DNA from: GCA-2720975 sp964469565
GTDB lineage: Bacteria > Planctomycetota > UBA1135 > GCA-002686595
DNA length: 64,000 nucleotides
Direction: 5' to 3'
NCBI GenBank assembly: GCA_964469565.1
Contig: CAYXZD010000011.1
Location: 69,766 to 133,765, forward strand
Under the pieces are notes generated by a model, which had not been told where the DNA came from, did no database searches, and worked only from the letters and a program-made list of their open reading frames with translations. This document shows, piece after piece, positions 35,262 to 43,953 of this stretch (within the stretch, counting starts at the first letter, position 1; each line of letters starts with the position of its first letter). Position numbers and translations under genes: made by a program.

Positions 35262-35903
35262 ATGAGTTCTTCAGAAACCCTTCAGTGCGAGCTGCGCAGC
35301 AAGCTCGGTAGTCGTGATGCCCGTTCCCTCCGTGCTCAAGGGCGTATCCCCGCAAGCATCCAAGCCGAAGGAGACAGCGCGCATCTCAATATCCACCTGG
35401 ATGCCCACGCGTTTCACGCCTCGCGTCGTCATCATGTGCACCTCTACGATCTAGATGTGAGCGGCGATGTTCACACGGCTGTGGTGCGCGAACTGCAGTG
35501 GGACGCCATGGGGGACCACGTGAATCACATCGAGTTTCGCCCCGTCAAGCGAGGCGTGGCGATCGAGTCTGAAGTTGCCCTGCATTTCGAAGGACAGGTG
35601 AAGGATGGCGTCCTCAGCCAGAGCATGACTGAGGTGTTGATCTCCTGTATTCCCTCCCTGATCCCCGACAACTTGGTTGTGGATGTGGAGGGGCTTGAGG
35701 CGGGTACGCACTTGACGGCCGCCGACATCAAACTGCCTGAGGGGCTGACCCTTGCCGTGGATGCAGAGACTGAAATCGCCGTCGTGGGCCACCTGAAGGC
35801 GGAAGCCGAAGCGGCCACTGAGGACGAAGACATCAGTTCGGTGGGCATAGAAACGGAGGCCCCTGCGGAGGACGACAAGTCCGCGGACAACCCGGACGCC
35901 TAA
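35262..35903 (+). CDS. rplY: Ribosomal protein bL25 (CTC/TL5 long form)
   Basis: 213 residues, the long CTC-type bL25. The 5S rRNA-binding N-terminal domain begins LQCELRSKLGSRDARSLRAQ, with the GRIPAS motif, and the C-terminal extension domain continues to about residue 180. After that comes an acidic tail (about 30 residues, mostly Glu, Asp, Ala and Ser) that ordinary family members lack. The start at 35262 avoids a 13-residue Arg/Pro-rich prefix. It lies 76 bases after prs and 201 bases before pth. Confidence 0.93.
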   Translation: MSSSETLQCELRSKLGSRDARSLRAQGRIPASIQAEGDSAHLNIHLDAHAFHASRRHHVHLYDLDVSGDVHTAVVRELQWDAMGDHVNHIEFRPVKRGVAIESEVALHFEGQVKDGVLSQSMTEVLISCIPSLIPDNLVVDVEGLEAGTHLTAADIKLPEGLTLAVDAETEIAVVGHLKAEAEAATEDEDISSVGIETEAPAEDDKSADNPDA

Positions 35904-36104
35904 TCCAGCTAGCGACCGGACGGCGCTGGCTCGCCCAGCGAGTCCCTACCCCAACCCGGCCCTCTCTCTGGGAGGCTGGGAAGGGGGGCAGCTGGCAGAC
36001 CCGATCGTCCCCAGCCTGATCATCCCCAGCCTGGTGCCCTTGCGCTCTGCGGGCCTAGCGCTAGACTACCCCGCCCCATTCCTCACCGGATGGGACCCCT
36101 TTCC

Positions 36105-36794
36105 ATGACTCGGCTCATCGTCGGACTCGGTAATCCGGGTGAATCCTACGCCGGAACTCGCCACAACGTGGGTTTCGATGTCGTCGATCAGCTTGCCCAG
36201 GAAGGGGGAGCCAAGCTCTTTCAAAGCGCACGCCAGCTCCCTGGTTACTCTGATCAGGCCCCGCGGGGAGGCAACGCCTTCCTGTGGACCCGTATCGAGT
36301 CCCTAGATGCACTGCTGATCAAACCCCAGTCGTTCATGAATCGATCGGGTCAAGTCGTGGCCCCCGTGGCTCACTTTCTGTGGCCCCCAACCGAATCAGG
36401 ACCGGAAGATGGGGACGTTAGGGATTCAGTGGGTTCCGAGACCCTTCCCGAGCAAACCGTCAAGCGGAGCTATCCCGACCTGATGGTCGTCTACGACGAT
36501 CTCGACCTGCCGCCTTCTCGGCTGCGGATCCGTCCCCACGGAGGGGCCGGCGGTCACAATGGTATGCGCTCAATCATAGAACACCTCTCGACCGACTTGT
36601 TTCCCCGCCTGAAGGTGGGGATCGGACGAGAGGGGACCGATGCGGCGCGTCATGTGCTTGCACCGTTTTCTGCTCACGAGCAGGAGTCGATGCAGGTGGC
36701 CTTCGCCGAGTCTGCCGAGGCCATCCTCGACTGGCTCCAAGAAGGTGACCTCGAAGGGTGCATGACGCGGTTCCACAGCCGCTGGAACCAGTGA
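36105..36794 (+). CDS. pth: Peptidyl-tRNA hydrolase with an internal insertion
   Basis: 229 residues. Four catalytic-site elements are intact: GLGNPG with Asn, TRHNVG with the catalytic His, VYDDLDLP with the Asp, and GAGGHNGMRS with Asn. The enzyme frees peptides from prematurely released peptidyl-tRNA. Between the first and second halves is an insert of about 30 residues (WPPTESGPEDGDVRDSVG and beyond) just before the Asp motif, acidic and low-complexity. Two ATGs are possible (36090, 36105); 36105 begins at MTRLIVGLGNPG and fits the family. It precedes rpsF by 60 bases. Confidence 0.93.
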   Translation: MTRLIVGLGNPGESYAGTRHNVGFDVVDQLAQEGGAKLFQSARQLPGYSDQAPRGGNAFLWTRIESLDALLIKPQSFMNRSGQVVAPVAHFLWPPTESGPEDGDVRDSVGSETLPEQTVKRSYPDLMVVYDDLDLPPSRLRIRPHGGAGGHNGMRSIIEHLSTDLFPRLKVGIGREGTDAARHVLAPFSAHEQESMQVAFAESAEAILDWLQEGDLEGCMTRFHSRWNQ

Positions 36795-36840
36795 TCCGTG
36801 GGGCCGACCAAGGCTTCAGGGGCACTCCCAACCCTAAGAA

Positions 36841-36846
36841 AAGGAG
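36841..36846 (+). promoter_or_regulatory. Shine-Dalgarno AAGGAG fixing the TTG start of rpsF
   Basis: AAGGAG lies 8 bases before the TTG at 36855. The nearest in-frame ATG (36798) lies upstream of it, and a coding start there would need the SD to be inside the gene. The SD therefore favours the TTG start. Confidence 0.65.
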
Positions 36847-36854
36847 AATTCGTT

Positions 36855-37373
36855 TTGAGTCAGATCTATGAAGGCATGTTCCTTCTCGACAATGATGTCG
36901 TGCGAGAGGGCTGGGACGGTGCGAAAGCACTGGTGACCGGCGCCCTCGACAAGCACAAGGCAACCATTCTCAGCGCCCGCCGCTGGGATGAACGCCGGCT
37001 GGCCTACCCCATCAAGGGGCGTCACCGTGCGACTTACTTGTTGGCCTACTACCAGATCCCCAATGAAGAGTTGGCGGGCCTACGCCGGGAGTTCGACCTC
37101 TCGGAGAAGGTGATGCGCTACCTGTTCACGAGTGTGGATGAGGTTCCCGAGGGCGAGCTCGAGCTTGCCCAGGCTGAAGGTGCCGATGATTTCATGGTGC
37201 CCGAGCCCCCCGACGACGATGCCATTGACCCTGAGCCCGAAGTCGAGGGTGAAGGCGAGGAGAGCGACGTTGAAGATGTCGTTGGAGTGGATGATGCCCC
37301 TGAGGGTCTTTCCGCTGACAGCACCGGAGCTGCTGAAATGTCCGCCGAGACCCCAGAAGGAGAGCAAGCATGA
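36855..37373 (+). CDS. rpsF: Ribosomal protein bS6 with acidic C-terminal tail
   Basis: 172 residues, starting at a TTG with a strong SD. The bS6 domain (IYEGMFLLDNDVVREGWDG through LFTSVDEVPEGELEL, about residues 1-100) has the family's RRLAYPIKGRHRATYLL core. It binds bS18 in the 30S platform. The rest, about 70 residues, is strongly acidic and low in hydrophobic residues (EPEVEGEGEESDVEDVV). Its stop overlaps the rpsR start by four bases, and an AAGGAG sits at the end of the gene. Confidence 0.93.
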   Translation: MSQIYEGMFLLDNDVVREGWDGAKALVTGALDKHKATILSARRWDERRLAYPIKGRHRATYLLAYYQIPNEELAGLRREFDLSEKVMRYLFTSVDEVPEGELELAQAEGADDFMVPEPPDDDAIDPEPEVEGEGEESDVEDVVGVDDAPEGLSADSTGAAEMSAETPEGEQA

Positions 37374-37591
37374 GTCCCATAGCACGCCGTCCGGTGAAAG
37401 TGATCGCAGGTCGTAATTGCGACGATCCCGTCATCGACCACAAGGACATTGAGTACCTTGGCAAATTCTTGACCCCACAGGGTCAAATCCTATCCCGCCG
37501 TCGGAGTGGCTTTTGCACCCAGTGCCAACGCCAACTCAAGAAGGCCGTCAAGCGTGCCCGTCACCTAGCGCTACTTCCCTTCGTGGGCTAA
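37370..37591 (+). CDS. rpsR: Ribosomal protein bS18
   Basis: 73 residues, standard in length, with the bS18 core: DYLGKF-like YLGKFLTPQGQILSRR, then the helix RRSGFCTQCQRQLKKAVKRARHLALLPF. Cys residues (NCDD, CTQC) are present, giving a possible C4-like metal set. The rpsF-rpsR-rplI order is conserved. The start overlaps the rpsF stop and follows a good SD. Confidence 0.95.
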   Translation: MSPIARRPVKVIAGRNCDDPVIDHKDIEYLGKFLTPQGQILSRRRSGFCTQCQRQLKKAVKRARHLALLPFVG

Positions 37592-37603
37592 GGAGTACCA
37601 ACG

Positions 37604-38170
37604 ATGAAAGACATGGAAGTACTCCTGCGGGAGCATGTACGACACCTAGGACGATGTGGAGATGTAGTTCGCGTGGCCCCTGGCTATGCGCGCAACTTTC
37701 TTCTTCCCCGTGGGCTTGCCGCCCCGGCGACCGAGGACAACAAGCGTCAAATCGCGCGGCGGGCTGCAAGGCTAGCTGCTGAAGAGGCCGAGAAGGCCGA
37801 GGAAATCGCAGTCGCCGTGGCTGCCCTCGCCGAGTTGACCGTAACGGTCTCCGAGCGTGCCGATGAGAATGGAAAGCTCTATGGCTCCGTTCACGCCAGC
37901 ACGATTGCTGAGCTTTGCGTGGCTGCAGGGACCAACATCGACGTCAAGCGTTTCCACCTTGAATCTCCAATCAAGATGGTGGGTGAGCACAAGGTCGCCG
38001 TGCACGTGCATGGTGAATCCTACGCTGAAATCACTGTCATGGTGATGGCCGAGGGCGCGCCCATCGAGTCCCTGGTGGAGAGTGAGGACACTCCTGCTGA
38101 GGCTACCGAAGAGGCTTCTCCTGAAGAGGGCGAAACCCCCGCTGCCGAACCTGAAGCGGCTGAGGGCTGA
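37604..38170 (+). CDS. rplI: Ribosomal protein bL9 with acidic C-terminal tail
   Basis: 188 residues. The N-terminal domain begins with MKDMEVLLREHVRHLGR followed by GDVVRVAPGYARNFLLPRG, the bL9 signature, and is linked by a charged helix to the C-terminal domain. The last 30 or so residues are Glu/Ala/Pro-rich, an extension of the usual chain. It starts 13 bases after rpsR with a strong SD overlapping the rpsR stop. A GC-rich hairpin follows the gene. Confidence 0.95.
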   Translation: MKDMEVLLREHVRHLGRCGDVVRVAPGYARNFLLPRGLAAPATEDNKRQIARRAARLAAEEAEKAEEIAVAVAALAELTVTVSERADENGKLYGSVHASTIAELCVAAGTNIDVKRFHLESPIKMVGEHKVAVHVHGESYAEITVMVMAEGAPIESLVESEDTPAEATEEASPEEGETPAAEPEAAEG

Positions 38171-38186
38171 AGCCTCTAAGTGAATC

Positions 38187-38203
38187 AGGCCCCGGTGGGG
38201 CTT
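38187..38203 (+). terminator. Hairpin after rplI, probable terminator
   Basis: AGGCCCC-GGT-GGGGCTT makes a 7-pair stem with a 3-base loop, 16 bases after the rplI stop. There is no T run, so this is a GC-only candidate that could also attenuate reading into dnaB. Confidence 0.4.
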
Positions 38204-38526
38204 GGGACTGACTCAATACCCTGTGCAGTGGTGCTGCGGCGGCCGAACGGCGGCTGGGGCACCCTGCTGGGTTGAGTTGATCCAACACTCAACTGTAGCT
38301 CAGGAATTCACCGGCAGGCTCCCACGGGCGGGCCTGTGTTCTTAGCCCTGCCACCCGCGAGCCACGGTAATAAGGCACAGTCTGGGCAGGGCAATTCCAG
38401 GGCGGGAGGTTATTGTGGGGGCCGGACATCGGTTGCTCGAGAATCAGGCTTGGGCCCGATGATCCTCATCGCTGCAATTGGACCGCCGAGACAGGTACTG
38501 GCACGCAAGTGCCATCGACAGGGAGG
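38204..38526. other. 323-base intergenic region, rplI to dnaB
   Basis: No gene is visible. A second dyad, GTTGAGT-N9-ACTCAAC, lies at 38271-38293, with an inner GTTG/CAAC pairing. The GTAGCTCAG just after it resembles a tRNA D-arm, but no tRNA fold or T-arm is present. The dnaB leader up to the ATG has an AGGGAGG-like stretch (38520-38525). Confidence 0.45.
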
Positions 38527-39912
38527 ATGGCTTTGGATTTTGAAGAGATGATGCCGCATGGGCGTAGGGCGCCCCACGATGTAGCCGCTGAAAAGTCGGT
38601 GCTCGGGGCATTGCTCATCAATCCGCTGAACCTGCCGGACGTGGCTGAATTGCTCGTGCCAGCGGACTTCTTTGATGCTCGTCACCGTCTCATCTTTGAG
38701 CAGATGGTGGACCTGGCCGATCGCAACCAGCCAGTGGATTCGGTCACTCTGGGGACCTCACTCAAAGCGGCTGACAGACTCGCCGCTAGCGGTGGAGATG
38801 AGTACATCGTTGATCTGCTCATGTGTGTTCCCAATGCTGCACATTTGATGCACCATGCCCAGCTGGTGAATCAAACGAGCCTGCTACGCAAGCTGATTGA
38901 TTCCTGCACAGAGATCATTGATCAAGTCCATGGCACCCAGCCCAATGTCGACTCGGTCACCCAGTTGCTCGACCAGGCTGAGAACAACATTTTTCAGATC
39001 AATTCCGCGAAGGATACCGGCGGTGCGGTGGGGGTGGGCGATATGCTCGCTGATGCGTTCAAGCGCATCGAAGCTCAGCGCAACCGAGGCGATTTGACCG
39101 GATTGCCCAGCGGATTCATGGATCTCGATGACATGCTGGGCGGGTTCAATCCAGGTGAGTTGACGATTATTGCCGCGCGACCATCCATGGGGAAAACTGC
39201 GTTTGTCCTGAATCTGATGGATCACGCGGCGACGCACCGGCCTGCCCATTATGACCATGATCCTTCGATCTTGTTCTTCAGTCTTGAAATGGGCCGCCTG
39301 TCCATCGTCCAGCGCATGCTTGCATCCAGGGCGCGGGTGGACGCCACGAAAATGCGTTCAGGGCGTATCGATCCGGCTGCCTTTGCGGACCTGACCCATG
39401 CGGCTGGCGATCTCCAAAAGGCCAAGCTGTTCGTGGACGACACCCCTGGCCTGTCCATTATGGCTCTGCGCAGCCGCGCCCGGCGTCTCAAGCACCAATC
39501 GGGGCTAGACATGATCGTCATCGACTATTTGCAGTTGATGTCGGCCAAGGCAGAAAGCCGCCAGCAGGAGATTAGCTTGATCTCCAGGTCGCTCAAGGAA
39601 CTCGCACGCGAGTTAGAGGTGCCGGTTCTGGCGCTCTCCCAGCTCTCCCGTGGAGTGGAATCCCGGGAGGACAAGCGTCCCCAGCTCTCGGACCTGCGCG
39701 AATCGGGCTCCATCGAGCAGGATGCGGACGTTGTGCTCATGCTCTACAGGGCTGAGTACTACAACCAGACAGAAGAAAACAAGGGCGAGGCTGAAGTGAT
39801 CTGTGCCAAGCACCGCAACGGTGCGACCGGTGCCATCAAACTACAATTCACTGGAAACCTGCTTCGATTCCAGAATCCAGCTCCAGCCATCGCAGAACCC
39901 ATCAGTTTCTAG
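38527..39912 (+). CDS. dnaB: Replicative DNA helicase
   Basis: 461 residues. The N-terminal primase-interacting domain (DVAAEKSVLGALL, PADFFDARHRLIFEQM) is followed by the RecA-fold motor. The motor has Walker A RPSMGKTAF, LSMALRSRARRLK-type sequence, an IDYLQLMS Walker B region, and the LSRGVESREDKRPQLSDLRESG motif that ends in IEQDADVV. It unwinds DNA at the replication fork as a hexamer. The ATG at 38527 gives MALDFEEMMPHGRRAPHD, and an SD-like GGGAGG precedes it. An upstream open stretch yields no family sequence. Its stop is 40 bases before the bamA GTG. Confidence 0.96.
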   Translation: MALDFEEMMPHGRRAPHDVAAEKSVLGALLINPLNLPDVAELLVPADFFDARHRLIFEQMVDLADRNQPVDSVTLGTSLKAADRLAASGGDEYIVDLLMCVPNAAHLMHHAQLVNQTSLLRKLIDSCTEIIDQVHGTQPNVDSVTQLLDQAENNIFQINSAKDTGGAVGVGDMLADAFKRIEAQRNRGDLTGLPSGFMDLDDMLGGFNPGELTIIAARPSMGKTAFVLNLMDHAATHRPAHYDHDPSILFFSLEMGRLSIVQRMLASRARVDATKMRSGRIDPAAFADLTHAAGDLQKAKLFVDDTPGLSIMALRSRARRLKHQSGLDMIVIDYLQLMSAKAESRQQEISLISRSLKELARELEVPVLALSQLSRGVESREDKRPQLSDLRESGSIEQDADVVLMLYRAEYYNQTEENKGEAEVICAKHRNGATGAIKLQFTGNLLRFQNPAPAIAEPISF

Positions 39913-39952
39913 TTTCCTGTCCCCCCCGCTGGACTCTACACCCCACTCTCCC

Positions 39953-42514
39953 GTGCTCCCATCACCGCTGCGATTGTGTGCCCCTGTGGCCTTTCTTGCC
40001 TTCACGGGAAGTCTCTCTTGGGCGATTCCCGCTCAGGAGGGTTCTACCCAGTCGCTGCCTCCCTTGGACACGCTAGCCTCTCCTCAGGAGCCACCTGTTG
40101 TTGAAGTGGAATTCGTCGGCTTAGAGAGCTACAGCCGCGAGGGCGTGTTGGCTGCCTTGGGCCTGCAAGTGGGTCAGCCCTACCCGCAGTCCATGCGGGC
40201 GGGTCTGCTCAAGGTGTGGGATACCTACAAAATCGTTGTAGGCGAGCCGAGCTTGAGTCGGGTGGAAGGTGGGCTCAAGGTGACGGTGCCGGTGACCGAG
40301 CTCCCTCTCGATCTTCAGCCTCGTTTCTTGGGTTACGATCAAATCGACCTAGACGAGCTCAAGGAATGGGCCCTGCTGTTCGACCGTGAACAGGTGTACT
40401 TGCACGAGGCCGACCACATTCGTGCGCGATTGCTCAAGGGGTATCGGCAAGCGGGTTATTACTTCGTAGAAATCGAGAACATCATTGGAGGATTGGGTGA
40501 GGGTGCGGCCGGGGATCTCATTTTTGAAATCCGGGAAGGACCCAAGGTGCGCTGCACTTCCATTACAGTGAGTGGCAACCACAGTATTCCCAACACCGGG
40601 TGGGGCCTGTGGGCTGGTGGGCTGTTCTCCCTGGCGGACATACAAACCCAGGGGCGGGGTATCTTCCGCTGGTGGGGGGGGACCTTTGACCATGAGGAGT
40701 TGGACGCCGACCTTGTGGCCCTGCGCAAGGTCTATCGCGACCGCGGCTGGCTCGACGTCAGCGTGGGAATCGATGAGTTGGAATTCAGTGATGACCGCGG
40801 CAGTGTGAAGGTTCACTTGATCGTGGATGAAGGGCCGCTTTGGACAGTCGGTTCCCTCGACATTCGCGGTGTGGATCTCTCACTCCCGGAGGATGCGGGC
40901 CGTGATGATCAAGAACTCTACTTTCCCATCAGCGATCTGCGTGAGTTGACCGAGCTTGATCCGGGCGTGCCCTTCGAGCGTGCGCGCGTCTCCCATGATA
41001 TGCGTGCACTCATGCGTTATTACGGCGAGCGAGGGTATCTAGAACAGCGCTACTTCGAAGATGCCAATGCAGGTGGGGCGCGCTTCCTTGATCCCCGCCA
41101 GGTCTACGACTTTGAGAACCATCAGGTTCATGTGACCTATCGCATTGTCCAGGGCCAGAAGCGATTCATCAATGAGGTGCTGGTAGATGGCAATACGTTC
41201 ACGGCTGACAAGGTCATTCGCCGAGAATTGGATTTCATGCCTGGGGAACTCGCCAACATTCAGCAGATCGAAAGGGGGCTCTCTCGTATCCGTGGGACGG
41301 GATTCTTTGAGGATCCCTACGACCCCACGCACATACCGCCGGTGGTTGTGTTCCGTGTGAGCGAGGACGATCCTGAGTTTATCGATGTGGAGTACCAACT
41401 CGCCGAGGGGCGCGTGGTGGACTTCAATATCTCGGGCGGTGTAGCCAGTGATAGTGGATTGGTCGGATTGATCACCTTGTCCATGCGCAATTTTGCTATG
41501 GCCAACACTCCGAGTGGATTCCTAGCGGCTCCCGGCGAGATCTATAGCAAGCAGGCTTTCCACGGCAACGGTGAGCAATTTGCCCTCGACCTGTCACCTG
41601 GATCGGAAATCAGTTTCTGGCGCGTGATGTATGCCTTCCCAGATCTATTGGGCACCCATCACGATCGCTATATGGTGCGCACCGAGGCGATCAACCGCGA
41701 GCGGCGATTCAGTTCCCACAACGAGGAACGTGCGCAAGCCAACCTCACATTCGCTCGTCTGTTTGGCGCGGGGGACTTTTCACTGCGCCTGGGGCCGCGC
41801 TGGCATTCCATCACAATCGACAACCTAGCTGACCCCGCCACAGCCCCCTCGACCCTGCAAGATTCACTGGGAGAGTCCGACTTAGTGGGACTCACCATGG
41901 ACATGCGCTACAGTCAATTGGACAACCGACGCAGTCCTAGCGAGGGCTCCTACTACCGCTGGGGAAACACATTCTATGGCGGCCCATTGGGCGGGGATGA
42001 AAACTTCATCAAGAGCGAGTTCGAGTTTGATCACTACCTGTTGATTGGTGACGAGAGCGAGGACGTGCGTCCCGGATTCTATTTGGGTACAGCCCTCGGC
42101 GTTACGCAGACCTTCTCCGACACGTATGGGGTGCATTACTCGGAGCGGTTCTTCCTAGGGGGCTCGTCGCTGCGTGGCTTTGACTATCGAGGAGTTGGGC
42201 CCATGTCTGGCCGCTACTCACTTGGTGGCGAGACCATGGCTAGGGGCACAATCGAATATCGCCATCCGATCTACACGACTCCCATTGCGGGTACATCCCA
42301 GCGCCAGGAGATGTTCCGGTTCCTGACCTTTGTGGATGTGGGGGTGCTCGGTCTGAACGAATGGAGTCTCGATGTTGATGATCTTCGGGCCTCGGCGGGT
42401 TTTGGATTCGGCCTCGTGCGACCCCTACCCTTGACCTTCAACTTTGGTTTTCCCTTCCTCGAAGAAGACGGGGATTTGCGCGAGACCTTCTCGTTCGCAC
42501 TGGACTTCCGCTAG
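39953..42514 (+). CDS. bamA: Outer membrane protein assembly factor BamA (POTRA + barrel)
   Basis: 853 residues from a GTG at 39953, which gives a signal peptide (APVAFLAFTGSLSWAIPA, cleavage before QEG). Several POTRA repeats follow: VEVEFVGLESYSREGVLAAL, ISDLRELTELDPGVPFERARVSHD and FINEVLVDGNTFTADKVIRR among them. The C-terminal third is the outer-membrane beta-barrel, with the family's GGSSLRGFDYRGVGP loop-6 motif. BamA folds beta-barrel proteins into the outer membrane. The open frame extends upstream over the dnaB tail, but that prefix is Pro/Ser-rich and lacks a signal sequence. The gap after dnaB is 40 bases, so it may share the dnaB transcript. Confidence 0.93.
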   Translation: MLPSPLRLCAPVAFLAFTGSLSWAIPAQEGSTQSLPPLDTLASPQEPPVVEVEFVGLESYSREGVLAALGLQVGQPYPQSMRAGLLKVWDTYKIVVGEPSLSRVEGGLKVTVPVTELPLDLQPRFLGYDQIDLDELKEWALLFDREQVYLHEADHIRARLLKGYRQAGYYFVEIENIIGGLGEGAAGDLIFEIREGPKVRCTSITVSGNHSIPNTGWGLWAGGLFSLADIQTQGRGIFRWWGGTFDHEELDADLVALRKVYRDRGWLDVSVGIDELEFSDDRGSVKVHLIVDEGPLWTVGSLDIRGVDLSLPEDAGRDDQELYFPISDLRELTELDPGVPFERARVSHDMRALMRYYGERGYLEQRYFEDANAGGARFLDPRQVYDFENHQVHVTYRIVQGQKRFINEVLVDGNTFTADKVIRRELDFMPGELANIQQIERGLSRIRGTGFFEDPYDPTHIPPVVVFRVSEDDPEFIDVEYQLAEGRVVDFNISGGVASDSGLVGLITLSMRNFAMANTPSGFLAAPGEIYSKQAFHGNGEQFALDLSPGSEISFWRVMYAFPDLLGTHHDRYMVRTEAINRERRFSSHNEERAQANLTFARLFGAGDFSLRLGPRWHSITIDNLADPATAPSTLQDSLGESDLVGLTMDMRYSQLDNRRSPSEGSYYRWGNTFYGGPLGGDENFIKSEFEFDHYLLIGDESEDVRPGFYLGTALGVTQTFSDTYGVHYSERFFLGGSSLRGFDYRGVGPMSGRYSLGGETMARGTIEYRHPIYTTPIAGTSQRQEMFRFLTFVDVGVLGLNEWSLDVDDLRASAGFGFGLVRPLPLTFNFGFPFLEEDGDLRETFSFALDFR

Positions 42515-42900
42515 GGATTCACCGGACCCAGTGGGAGTCTCACGAACGGGGCTTTCGGGTGTGGGTTCACGTCAATCGTGTGCCTCGCCCGCCAGCTTGG
42601 CCCCTTCAGGGTGCTTCAGTTTCCGTTGGGGCTGGGTCATGCCCACCAGAATCGCCGAGGGGCCACTTCAAGATGTCCCGTCTCCGCTGTCCACAGGCCT
42701 CGGTATTGGGACTCAATTGCCCGGGCGGGCGGGTGCCCTGTTCGCCCTCGTTGACAGCCGTTAGGCCCTAGGGTACACCATAGCCCGAGGCCAGGCCCCT
42801 TTGGGGGGCTCGTCTATTCCCTCTCCCTAGGCTGTTCGCGCTGTAGAACGCCGCTCACCCCTGATCCCGTCGGGCCGCTCTGGACCGACAGGCCTGTGCT
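42515..42900. other. 386-base intergenic region, bamA to lpxD
   Basis: The open frames here (for example 42559-42771) do not resemble any family. A sigma70-like promoter is at 42751-42779. A GC-rich hairpin, GGCCCC-TTT-GGGGGGC, lies near 42795-42814. No gene, tRNA or SD-bearing small ORF is supported. Confidence 0.45.
42751..42779 (+). promoter_or_regulatory. Sigma70-like promoter before the lpxD-lpxC-lpxA cluster
   Basis: TTGACA at 42751-42756 is separated by 17 bases from TACACC at 42774-42779, about 120 bases before lpxD. The -35 is perfect and the -10 matches three of six positions, so it is a moderate candidate. Confidence 0.45.
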
Positions 42901-43953
42901 ATGTCCGCCTTGACCCTGTTGGAACTTAGCGAACGCGTTGGAGCTCGACTTGAAGGTTGCGTTCCCGAGCGCGAGGCGCACCTGATCACGGGTCCAGCTT
43001 CCCTAGCGGATGCCGGGGAGAGTGAAGTGAGCTTCTTGACGGATGCTCAATACATGGAGGGACTCTTGGCAACCCACGCCGGGGCCGTTGTCGTCGCCGA
43101 GGATCTTGAGGTCCCCCGCACGGACTTACCCTGCCTGCGCTGCTCGGACCCCCAAGCGACGTTTAGCGAAATCGTCGAGCTCTTCGCTCCGCCCCAGAAG
43201 AAAGTTCCGCAAGGTGTCCACCCCACTGCGGTCGTCGAAACGGGTGCAGTCATTCACGGCGAGGCGGCCATCGGACCCCATTGTGTGGTGGGTGCCGGCG
43301 CGCAGGTGGCGGCGGGTGTGCAATTGCATGCCCGGGTCGTGGTGGGAGCTGAATCAAGCGTTGGGGCGGGGACAGTCCTGCACCCCGGGGTTGTTCTCTA
43401 TCCGCAAGTCCGAATTGGGGAGGGCTGCATCGTGCATGCTGGGACGGTCATCGGGTCTGATGGGTTTGGTTTTGAACCCACGCCTGATGGGTGGGTCAAG
43501 ACCCCTCAGGGCGGGACAGTGGTGATCGAGGATGACGTGGAGATCGGAGCCAACGTGACCATTGATTGTGCGCGTTTTGGGCGAACCCACATCGGCCGCA
43601 ATGTCAAGATCGACAATCTGGTGCACATCGCCCACAACGTGCGTATTGACGAGTCGGCCCTGTTCCTTGCTCAGAGTGCGGTTGCGGGCTCGACCCAGGT
43701 GGGGAAGGGAGTCATCCTTGCCGGCCAGTCCGGGCTAGGGGGACACCTGAACATCGGAGCCGGTGCGCGCATCGGTGCAAAATCAGCTGTGTTTTCGGAT
43801 ATCCCTGCAGGTGAGGATTGGTGGGGCTCCCCTGCGGGACCCAAGACGGCTAGTTTACGGGCCCAGAAATCACTGCAGCGAATCGAGTCCATGCGTAAGC
43901 AGATTCAGACACTCACGGCCCGCGTTCAATCCCTAGAGGAGGACCGTTCATGA
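42901..43953 (+). CDS. lpxD: UDP-3-O-(3-hydroxyacyl)glucosamine N-acyltransferase
   Basis: 350 residues. The N-terminal uridine-binding domain (about 1-100) leads to a hexapeptide-repeat left-handed beta-helix. The helix includes IGSDGFGFEPTPDGWVKTPQ and, after it, VHIAHNVRIDESA, holding the catalytic histidine of LpxD. The C-terminal 30 residues form a coiled-coil-like helix (LQRIESMRKQIQTLTARVQS), normal for the trimer. It adds the second acyl chain to UDP-glucosamine in lipid A synthesis. Its stop overlaps the lpxC start as ATGA. Confidence 0.95.
   Translation: MSALTLLELSERVGARLEGCVPEREAHLITGPASLADAGESEVSFLTDAQYMEGLLATHAGAVVVAEDLEVPRTDLPCLRCSDPQATFSEIVELFAPPQKKVPQGVHPTAVVETGAVIHGEAAIGPHCVVGAGAQVAAGVQLHARVVVGAESSVGAGTVLHPGVVLYPQVRIGEGCIVHAGTVIGSDGFGFEPTPDGWVKTPQGGTVVIEDDVEIGANVTIDCARFGRTHIGRNVKIDNLVHIAHNVRIDESALFLAQSAVAGSTQVGKGVILAGQSGLGGHLNIGAGARIGAKSAVFSDIPAGEDWWGSPAGPKTASLRAQKSLQRIESMRKQIQTLTARVQSLEEDRS

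Noticed and set aside
38294..38310. GTAGCTCAG, resembling a tRNA D-arm
   Set aside because: No acceptor stem, anticodon arm or TTC-type T-arm lies at the right distance, and the region is a non-coding leader.
42444..42771. Overlapping open frames between bamA and lpxD
   Set aside because: The frames overlap the end of bamA or run through promoter sequence, and their products look like random arginine/serine-rich strings.
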